Shown here in pieces: positions 27,207 through 34,700 of a DNA stretch of 42,041 nt. The notes beneath the pieces are model-generated. The model saw only the letters and a program-made list of their open reading frames with translations, did not search any database and was not told where the DNA came from. Each line of letters starts with the position of its first letter. Position 1 is the stretch's first letter. This DNA is from Blautia sp. An81 (lineage in GTDB: Bacteria; Bacillota; Clostridia; Lachnospirales; Lachnospiraceae): positions 1 through 42,041 of the forward strand of contig NZ_NFHH01000031.1 in assembly GCF_002161285.1 (NCBI RefSeq), read 5' to 3'. Position numbers and translations under genes: made by a program.

Positions 27207-28256
27207 CTATATTCCGGCCAAAATTCCCATCAGAGGCATCATCACAGACAGAAGGATAAGGCCCACAACAATGGAAAGAATAGCCACCAGGGTGGGTTCA
27301 ATAATAGAAACGGCGTTTCCCATAGCATCATCCAGCTCGTCCTGACAGCGGGAGGCAATTTTTTCCATGGCGTCATCTATGGATCCAGTCCTGTCCCCTA
27401 CCATCAAAAGACGGGCCTCCATTCCGGTAAAGACCCCTGAGTGAGACAAAGCCTGAGCCAGAGGAGTTCCCTCCTCCAGGAGCTTTTTACACTGACTGAT
27501 CTTTTCACGGAACAGAGAATTTTCTGTAAGCTCTCCAGCCATATCCATTCCCTCTTCAGGAGTGAGACCGCTCTTCAGGACCAGAGACATACCGCTGGCA
27601 AATCTGCAGGAGGCTTTTTTATCTGAGAAATTCCTGGTAAAAGGCAGTCTGGAAAAGATCGCAGACGCCTGCTTTCGCCCAGAAGAAGTTTTGGCAAAGT
27701 AGAGGCAGAGAAGGGCCAGCAGTACCAGTACGGCCAGCAGTACCAGGGAATATCGGTTCAGAGCCTGGCCCATATCCAGAAGGCCTCTGGATAGACCCTG
27801 CATGCTCTGTCCCAGCTGGGCGTATACCTGTTCGAATACAGGAAGGACTCTGGTGATCAGCACCAGCACTACCAGCACCATCATACCGATCATGATACAG
27901 GGATAGGTAACGGCGCTTTTCAGAGCAGCGGCCAGATCCGATTCTCTTTCATAATGAACTGCCAGAGCTTCCATGACTTCGTCCAGACGTCCGGCCTGTT
28001 CTCCCAGCCGGACCATGTTCTGCATATATTGGGGGAATACCCCTGCGTCTTCCAGTCCCAGACTGAAAACCCCGGTGGAATTCAGTGTCTCCTGTATGGC
28101 AGACAGAATCTCACGCTCCTGGGAAGACGAGGTATCCTCCAGCATAATGGCAATTCCCTCCCCAGCTGAAATCCCGGCCTTCAGAACAGAAGAGATCTGA
28201 GAACAGAAAGAGGCCAGTTCAGCGGAAGAAAGGTTTTTTCCTGTAGTTTTCTTCAT
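27207..28256 (-). CDS. pilC: Type IV pilus / type II secretion platform protein (PilC/GspF family)
   Basis: 349-residue inner-membrane platform protein on which the PilT motor acts. Two GspF domains are visible: the first around LASFCSQISSVLKAGISAGEGIAIM..., the second around CRFASGMSLVLKSGLTPEEGMDMAGE. Three membrane spans are predicted, one ending in the C-terminal PLMGILAGI. Each domain has the expected cytoplasmic helical bundle. ATG 28256 follows AAAGGA. It is the second gene of the operon, 44 bases after the transglutaminase-like lipoprotein. Confidence 0.92.
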   Translation of the reverse strand: MKKTTGKNLSSAELASFCSQISSVLKAGISAGEGIAIMLEDTSSSQEREILSAIQETLNSTGVFSLGLEDAGVFPQYMQNMVRLGEQAGRLDEVMEALAVHYERESDLAAALKSAVTYPCIMIGMMVLVVLVLITRVLPVFEQVYAQLGQSMQGLSRGLLDMGQALNRYSLVLLAVLVLLALLCLYFAKTSSGRKQASAIFSRLPFTRNFSDKKASCRFASGMSLVLKSGLTPEEGMDMAGELTENSLFREKISQCKKLLEEGTPLAQALSHSGVFTGMEARLLMVGDRTGSIDDAMEKIASRCQDELDDAMGNAVSIIEPTLVAILSIVVGLILLSVMMPLMGILAGI

Positions 28257-28300
28257 TTTTCAACCATCCTTTCAAAAAAATCCGGCTTCCGGTATTGGAT

Positions 28301-29257
28301 TTACCGGGAATACATGACGGTATAATTAGAGCCGTCGCCGATATATTTCTTTACAGAGGAAGCTTTGTTTCCAGCAGCCAGTGTAGGATCGATGAGAGAC
28401 CAGCTTTCTCCGTCAAATTCAATGATATTTTCTACCCAGCCCTTTTCTTCAAGCCAGGTACTGATCCAGGCATGATATACTTCTCCGGAATAACCGATTT
28501 CCAGCTTGGTGGGGATTCCCTGAGAACGGAGCATGGCAGTCATCAGGGCCGCATAGTCAAAGCAGATCCCTTTGCCGCTTTCCAGAGTTTCATCTACATC
28601 GGGCAGATAACCGCTCTGGACTGTTTTTGCCTTTTCTTCATCATAAGTGACGTTTTTGATCACATAGTCGTAGACTGCTCCCACAGCCTCCAGTCCGTCC
28701 TGAGCTCCCTTAGTCAGACTGGCCGCCTGAGCAACTGTCTGGCTTTCACTTGTAAACCAGGTATACTGGTTGGGATAGAGGAAAGGAGAAAATTCATTGT
28801 CTATCTGGACTTCCACAGTATCCTTATACAGATTGGAATAAAGGTCGTCTTCCACATGCTCCCGGACATCCAGGGTATAGGTGCCGTTTCCAGCAGTCAG
28901 CGGCAGCGGGGCGAAGGTCTGGGAAGGCTTCAGGTCATAGGTGTAGCGGACCTGGTCGGGAGTTTCAATAAAAAATTTTACTTTGGCGGCATTCCCTACA
29001 TATCGGGCCATGAGATAGCCCTGGGAAATGTTCGATACATCTATTTCAATGGCTGAATTCCCCATAAGAACAGTACCAGGGGCCTCCGGGGTAAGAACCT
29101 TGGGCTGGCTGTCCCAGCTTTCCTCCTGAGAAGGAGCCGATGCTTTTTCTTTCTTATCCTGAGGCAAAGCTGAGGCGGACTGGCCGCTGCACCCTCCCAG
29201 AAGAAGAAAAATCGTGAGAAAACAGGAGATCAGCCGGAAATTCCGGGACTTTTTCAT
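28301..29257 (-). CDS. Transglutaminase-like domain lipoprotein
   Basis: 318 residues. A lipoprotein signal ends in LLLGGC with lipidated Cys23. A variable domain (about 60-165) is followed by a transglutaminase-like (papain-fold) domain with the full triad: Cys232 in GKGICFDYAAL, His262 in YHAWI and Asp290 in LIDPT. Such domains act as proteases or cross-linking enzymes on the cell surface. As first gene of the pilus operon it may process or cross-link surface protein, but this is inference. ATG 29257 follows GGAGGAGG on the minus strand. Confidence 0.9.
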   Translation of the reverse strand: MKKSRNFRLISCFLTIFLLLGGCSGQSASALPQDKKEKASAPSQEESWDSQPKVLTPEAPGTVLMGNSAIEIDVSNISQGYLMARYVGNAAKVKFFIETPDQVRYTYDLKPSQTFAPLPLTAGNGTYTLDVREHVEDDLYSNLYKDTVEVQIDNEFSPFLYPNQYTWFTSESQTVAQAASLTKGAQDGLEAVGAVYDYVIKNVTYDEEKAKTVQSGYLPDVDETLESGKGICFDYAALMTAMLRSQGIPTKLEIGYSGEVYHAWISTWLEEKGWVENIIEFDGESWSLIDPTLAAGNKASSVKKYIGDGSNYTVMYSR

Positions 29258-29301
29258 TTGCAGTCCTCCTCCTGTAGTTAATAACTAATATATTCCAGAT
29301 T

Positions 29302-29331
29302 ATCTTACCATTTTCTATAGAGAAGTGACAA
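29302..29331 (-). promoter_or_regulatory. Candidate promoter of the pilus operon
   Basis: On the minus strand TTGTCA (29326-29331) and TAAGAT (29302-29307) are 18 bp apart, about 45 bases before the first start codon of the operon. Confidence 0.45.
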
Positions 29332-29406
29332 GAGTTTCAGAGAAAAAGAATACAGAAACTGTTCCTGTGAGAAAAAAATTTTGTCAGGAAAAAAGAATAC
29401 CGAACA

Positions 29407-29416
29407 GGATTGGTAA
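29407..29416 (+). promoter_or_regulatory. Shared upstream motif GGATTGGTAA, copy 1
   Basis: This 10-mer lies 26 bases upstream of the -35 box of the BTAD regulator gene. ATTGG recurs ten bases on (ATTGGAAA), giving a short direct repeat. The identical 10-mer occurs at 31427-31436 upstream of the surface operon. Confidence 0.4.
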
Positions 29417-29442
29417 AAATTGGAAATTAGCAAAATGTCATA

Positions 29443-29471
29443 TTGACTTTTTTTAGCGATGAGAATAACAT
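29443..29471 (+). promoter_or_regulatory. Promoter of the BTAD regulator gene
   Basis: TTGACT (29443-29448) and TAACAT (29466-29471) are 17 bp apart. This places the transcript start near 29478, downstream of the ATG at 29459, and so supports ATG 29549 as the real start codon. Confidence 0.6.
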
Positions 29472-29548
29472 TAAGGATAGACGTTGGAGCCGAGTCTAGG
29501 CTTCAGTGTCATCAAATAGAGAGTCTTAAAGTAAATGGAGAGTTATTT

Positions 29549-30802
29549 ATGGAGGAAGGAAAAGCGGATTTAAAGGTTTATATGCTGGGGAAGTTTTCCA
29601 TGGTATATGGAGGCCGGCCTGTGACTTTTAAAAGGAACAGTGCTACAAAAGTACTGAAACTGCTGCAGATTCTTCTGCATTACAGCGGAGCCAGAGGCGG
29701 CATTTCCAGAAGTCAGCTTCTGGAAGACCTGTATGGAAGAGAAGAAGTTTCCGATGCAGCCAATAATCTCCGGGTCACGGTACACAGACTAAAGAAAATG
29801 CTGGCAGACACCATCCTGCCGGACTACGATTATATACAGATAGAAGATGGAATCTATAAATGGAGAAGTCCTATGCCTACCTGGGTAGATGTGATAGACT
29901 TCTCAGAATATGTAAAGAAAGGCGAAGCAGAGACCAATGAAGCAGAGAGATACCGGCTGTTCAGGCACGCCTGTCTCCTGTATCAGGGCGATTTTCTTCC
30001 GGAACTGTCCGGTGAAGACTGGGTGATCATTAACAGCGTTGCCTATAAGAAGCAGTTTTCTATAGCGCTGTCAGGGGTATGGGAGTATCTGAAGTATATA
30101 CAAAATTATGAGGAAATGCTGGAAATTTCTTCAGAGGCTGTACGGATCTATCCTTTCGATGAGTGGCAGGCTATGAAGATCGAAGCTCTGATGGGCCTGG
30201 ACCGTTATAAAGAAGCAATGGACTTTTATGAGGAAACGGCCAGAATGTTCTTCGAAGAACTGGGTATCAGCCCTTCTTCCAGGATCATGAAGCTCTTTGA
30301 CGAGATGAGCGCCAAAATGACCAGCAGCTATCAGACGGCAGGAGAGATAGAAAAGAAGCTGAAGGAAGAAGAGGAAAAATCCGGAGCCCTTTATATGAGC
30401 CTGCCCAGTTTCCGCGACAGCTACCGGCTTCTTCAGAGGATACTGGAAAGAAACGGTCAGTCAGCCTACCTTATGGTGATCACTATGGTAGACAGTAAGG
30501 GAAGACCTGCTGAAAGTACAAAGAAACAAGAAGAGTATTCGAAAGCGCTCCATGACGCAATCCAGAAAAGTCTTCGAAAAGGCGACTCTTTTACAAAATA
30601 CAGCACTTCTCAGTTTTTGATCCTTCTTGTGGGGACCAACAAGGAAAACTGCAGACTGATCTTTGAAAGGATTGTAAATAATTTTTCCATGGAGCACAGG
30701 ACCTGGAAAAACTATCTGAAATATTTTGCATCTTCGCTGGCTGAGGTAGAAAGCAACCAGTCGAGGATTCGGTTCCGAGGAAATGATTTTCACTGGAAAT
30801 AA
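29549..30802 (+). CDS. BTAD/SARP-like transcriptional regulator with degenerate GGDEF-like C-terminal domain
   Basis: 417 residues. Residues of about 8-105 form an OmpR-type winged helix (LKVYMLGKFSM...LLQILLHYSG...ISRSQLLEDLYG, NNLRVTVHRLKKML). Residues of about 115-255 form a bacterial transcriptional activation (TPR-like) domain. The last 130 residues look like a nucleotidyl-cyclase fold: GDSFTKYSTSQFLILLVG fits the beta-hairpin of GGDEF domains, with STSQF (352-356) in place of GGDEF. The catalytic residues are gone, so this part may dimerise or sense. ATG 29549 follows GGAGAG (29537-29542); ATG 29459 lies upstream of the predicted transcript start. It is the probable regulator of the downstream surface locus. 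Confidence 0.85.
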   Translation: MEEGKADLKVYMLGKFSMVYGGRPVTFKRNSATKVLKLLQILLHYSGARGGISRSQLLEDLYGREEVSDAANNLRVTVHRLKKMLADTILPDYDYIQIEDGIYKWRSPMPTWVDVIDFSEYVKKGEAETNEAERYRLFRHACLLYQGDFLPELSGEDWVIINSVAYKKQFSIALSGVWEYLKYIQNYEEMLEISSEAVRIYPFDEWQAMKIEALMGLDRYKEAMDFYEETARMFFEELGISPSSRIMKLFDEMSAKMTSSYQTAGEIEKKLKEEEEKSGALYMSLPSFRDSYRLLQRILERNGQSAYLMVITMVDSKGRPAESTKKQEEYSKALHDAIQKSLRKGDSFTKYSTSQFLILLVGTNKENCRLIFERIVNNFSMEHRTWKNYLKYFASSLAEVESNQSRIRFRGNDFHWK

Positions 30803-30823
30803 ACAGCAGGGAGGGGAGGAAGT

Positions 30824-31300
30824 GTGAAAAAAGGCAGACTGCTTTTAGAAAGAGAACTGCCGAATCTGGTATGTTTATGTATTGACAGGAACCAGGACGG
30901 TGAGATCGGAGGGAGAATTTACAGCCGTTACAGCAGGGAGCCGGAAAACTTCGATAATATAGTCCAGATGATCCGGAACCTGGAAGCTTTTTATAACCGT
31001 ATATCCTTTCCCCAGTCCTCTATGCAGCTGAGAGGCTTTGCAAAAGAAGAGGAACAGGATACTGGGAAAAGCGAAGACATCCGGAAGCTTTTAGATGCAG
31101 AGACTCTTCTTAATAATAAAGGAGAACATGTTACCTTCCTACTTGCCGTAAGATTCCGTCAGAACGCCACCTGGCAGGGAGAAATATACTGGGTGGAAGA
31201 AAAGAAAGAGGAAAAGTTCAAAAGCGTTCTGGAACTGCTGATACTGATAGATAATGCATTGTTTATGAAAAGCAGAGAAAAGACCAGAGAAAAATGGTGA
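30824..31300 (+). CDS. Unknown protein with NATWQG-type C-terminal domain (paralogue of the 65-residue protein)
   Basis: 158 residues, cytosolic by sequence: no signal peptide or span. Residues of about 107-150 (RFRQNATWQGEIYWVEE...FKSVLELLILIDNAL) match the small protein encoded at 31511, so the two share a domain. The N-terminal 100 residues are charged and carry nothing I recognise. GTG 30824 is the start, after GGGGAGGA (30812-30819). It lies 21 bases after the BTAD gene and probably in its transcript; a strong terminator follows. A regulatory partner of the BTAD protein is possible, but not shown. Confidence 0.8.
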   Translation: MKKGRLLLERELPNLVCLCIDRNQDGEIGGRIYSRYSREPENFDNIVQMIRNLEAFYNRISFPQSSMQLRGFAKEEEQDTGKSEDIRKLLDAETLLNNKGEHVTFLLAVRFRQNATWQGEIYWVEEKKEEKFKSVLELLILIDNALFMKSREKTREKW

Positions 31301-31330
31301 AAAAGAAGTATAAAAATAAAAGACTGTTCA

Positions 31331-31380
31331 AAAAACAGAGGAAACATTTGCTATGTGAAAAATGTTTCCTCTGTTTTTTT
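31331..31380 (+). terminator. Intrinsic terminator after the regulator pair
   Basis: A 19-bp inverted repeat whose core is ACAGAGGAAACATTT pairs 31331-31349 with 31360-31378 around a ten-base loop, and ends in a seven-T run. It separates the regulatory genes from the surface operon. Confidence 0.94.
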
Positions 31381-31426
31381 GTATGCAGAAATTTTTCAAA
31401 TAAATCATAAAATTCTATTCCTGAGC

Positions 31427-31436
31427 GGATTGGTAA
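31427..31436 (+). promoter_or_regulatory. Shared upstream motif GGATTGGTAA, copy 2
   Basis: Identical to the 10-mer at 29407-29416. A related ATGGGTAAT lies 19 bases further on (31448-31456). It is a candidate binding site for the BTAD regulator in front of the surface operon. Confidence 0.4.
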
Positions 31437-31466
31437 TGCTTTCAGTAATGGGTAATTTGCTAAAAT

Positions 31467-31486
31467 TTTTCTAAACATTTAGAAAA
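31467..31486. promoter_or_regulatory. Perfect 9-bp inverted repeat before the surface operon
   Basis: TTTTCTAAA-CA-TTTAGAAAA lies eight bases before the ribosome binding site of the first gene. It may be an operator or a leader hairpin. No T-run follows, so it is not a terminator. Confidence 0.5.
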
Positions 31487-31510
31487 TATGATAAAGGAGG
31501 TGCGGAGAAT

Positions 31511-31708
31511 ATGAAACAACGATATCAGGAAACATTTCTGCTGAACATACAGAACCATCAAAACGCCACCTGGCAGGGGACGGTAACCTGGGTGGATCGA
31601 CGACAGCGGCATAATTTCCGCAGTACTCTGGAATTGATCAAGCTGATAGAAAGTGCTTTTGATGTATATGAAAAAAAGGAAGGAGAAGAGACAGAACATG
31701 AAGATTAA
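31511..31708 (+). CDS. 65-residue NATWQG-domain protein
   Basis: Small cytosolic protein consisting almost only of the domain shared with the C-terminus of the 30824 gene product: HQNATWQGTVTWV, then HNFRSTLELIKLIESAF. The ribosome binding site AAAGGAGGTG (31494-31503) is near perfect. The gene overlaps the large surface protein start by 11 bases, so the two are translationally coupled. I do not know this family. Its position first in the operon suggests a chaperone-like or regulatory role for the surface protein, but that is inference. Confidence 0.82.
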   Translation: MKQRYQETFLLNIQNHQNATWQGTVTWVDRRQRHNFRSTLELIKLIESAFDVYEKKEGEETEHED

Positions 31709-34700
31709 AAAATCAAAAAGGCTGTTAGCGTTGATTCTGTGCATGGCACTTGTTCTGGGAACAAATACCTTTACTATGGCTGCCGATGCCAGCCAGTCCC
31801 AGGAAGAAATTGTTCAGGATGAGAGTACCTCCCAGGAAGGAACTGGGACCGAAGAGGTTCAGACACAGGCTCTGGAGGAGACGGGAGAGACAGTACCGGA
31901 ACCGACTGAAGAGCAAACGGAAGAACCTGGACAAGAAGAAACTCAGGGGCAGACAGAAGGAACTTCAGGGACAGAGACTGAAGAGATGATTACAGAAGAA
32001 CCTGGGACAGAAGAGAATACGCCAGAAACTGTACCGGAGGAAAACGGTGAGGAAGTGACGGGAGAGACGCCTACGGACATCACTGAGCCTACAGAGGGAC
32101 TTGCTGAAAGTACAGGAAGTGCCGAGAATACGGGGACAGAGAATAGTGAGAATCTTGAGGATATGACTGGAGATGAGGCCGCAGGGAATGTGGAGGAAAC
32201 TCAGGATACAAATACCCTGGAGGAACAGGAGTGGTCTCAACAGGTGGGAGATACCTTAGTAAAGGTGAAAGCACCTAAAGGAACACTTCCAGAAGAAGCA
32301 GTCCTTTTTGTGAGTGAAATAACAGCTCAGGAAGATATGGACAAAATAGAGGAAGCAGTGGAAGAAAAAGCCATAGAAGAAAAATTCTCTATTGAAAACA
32401 TTCTTGCCTATGATATCAAGTTTATGGTGGGAGACACCGAGGTACAGCCAGAAGGAACCGTACAGGTAACTGTAGATGCTCCGGAAATTGCCAGTGGACA
32501 GGAAGCTTCTGTACTACATCTTAAGGATGACACGACAGTGGAAGACATGAATGGGGCTGTCGATACAGAAGGTCAGGTAGTATTTGATACAACTCATTTT
32601 TCAACGTATGTCATTGTGAACGAGGGAGATGAAGCGGTTACAATCAAGATTCAACATCTAAACCTTGATGGCGAAAAAATATATTCAGATGATGATCTTA
32701 GCCTTAATGTTGGAGAAACTATTAATAACTATGCAAAGGCAACGAATTGGGAGGTTGACAGGGTTGTTGTAAATGAGAAAGAGATTTCAAAAGATGAATT
32801 TAGTATGATTCAGGTTACGCAGGACAGTGAGATTAAGATCTACTATAAGCCCAAGGAATCAGAAATCTCAGGACAAGTTAAATTTTATGATTACACGGTA
32901 AAAGCAGGGCAAACCAGGTCTTGGGGAGAGGAAACCTATTATTCCTTTAATATGTTGGGAGATGAACCGAACGATCGCGAAGAAAAATTAACAGCAGGTA
33001 CGGCAGATCAAAATTATGAGAATTATAAATATCACGTTTATACAGACGGGGCTGATGCAAATGCTTGGACTGGCAACCCGGGTGATGGAGAAGATGTTAA
33101 AGTTGTACATGGTCTTTTAAAAGGGGTAACTGATGGCGGAACTGGAGATGTGGAGTTTAACTATCCAGAACCGGGATTCTTTGAAGATAGCGATGCTACA
33201 CAATGGATTAGAGGAGAAAGAAGATATTTAAGACATTTTTATAATAATTACACTCTGAATTTTGACCAGGAAGGTGATACATATACATTAGTATCTGTAA
33301 ATGACCGATGGGGTACTCAGGTTGCCACCGCAGGTTCAAATTTCTATCCTTTAGATAATGTTAGCGTCGACTATGAAAGCGCTAATACAACGGGAGATGA
33401 TGGAAAGAAACATAATCTTTATTTTGGAATGCGTTATGATGTGACATTTAAGATAGGAGATTATATAGGACCTCTAAATTACAATTTCTCTGGTGATGAC
33501 GATTTGTGGGTTGTTTTAGATGGCGAAACAGTTGTAATCGATTTGGGTGGTATTCACAATGCAGCTGAAGCGAGTGTAGACTTATGGGATTATATAGTTG
33601 GTCCAGATGGTAGCCCGGAACAACTTTCAGAGGCGCAGAAGAACCAAGAGCATAGGCTTACTGTTTTATATATGGAGCGTGGGGCTGGAAAATCTAACTG
33701 TTCTATGAACTTTACACTTCCTTCTGCAGAGATTGTTGAAGTGTCAAAAGTTCCTATGGCAGATTTTCAACTTACAAAGGTTAATAGTGAAGGTATCGGA
33801 CTTCCAGGAGCAGAGTTTGAATTAGTAAACCGGGAAACAGGGACAACTCAAACAGCTATTTCTAACGAAAGTGGAAATGTTAGTTTTACAAAACTGAGAG
33901 AGGGTACATATACATTAACGGAGACAAAGGCACCAAATGATTATATACTTCCGTCTTCGAATACCTGGGTTATAAAAGTGACAGCAAAAGATGACGAAAC
34001 AGCGGAAGCCAAGATGTATTTATCTGACGGGGAAACAGAATACACACCTGGAGAGAATGGATACCAGATTGTCAATTATACCCAGCAGGAAGAGATAGAA
34101 AGGAACTTAGTATATGATAAATGGGTAACAGATGATAAGCAAAATGGGAGAGAATATACCATTCACCTTACAGCCGATTCCTTATCCCATACAGAGGGAA
34201 CTGAGGGGCAGAATGCAAGTATTGTATTGGTGTTAGATCGATCAGGTTCCATGGGTGAGAGCGGTAGTATGGGGAAACTACGAGATGCGGCAAAGGCATT
34301 TGTAGACAAAGCTTTAGAATTATCACCAAATAGTGAGATTGCTTTGGTGAGTTTTTCTACCAATAGCTCTAAAGGTGAGTTTTTTACGCTTAGCCAGGAG
34401 TATGAGTCCGGTTGGGGGCGTTCGCAATTAGGAGCTGAGAAAATAAAAAATAGTATTGATGACTTAAATGCAGGTGGTTCTACATATTTGAATGAAGCGT
34501 TAGAAGATGCCTATGAATTGATAAGTGAAGATGCACAGAATAGTGCTAAGTATGTAATAACCTTTACAGACGGTGCTCCTGGATATAGTGGGGAAGGAGG
34601 AGCGACTGCGGAAGATGCCTATGAACAGGCAAAGCTGATTAAGGGAATTGCAACTCACTATACCATAGCATATGGAAATGCTACAAAAGATTCGTTTGAC

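Noticed and set aside
29459-29548. Extended start of the BTAD regulator at ATG 29459
   Set aside because: No ribosome binding site, and the predicted promoter -10 (29466-29471) lies inside this extension.
31487-31492. TATGAT as the -10 box of the surface operon
   Set aside because: Transcription would start at or after the ribosome binding site (31494-31503), which would be lost from the mRNA.
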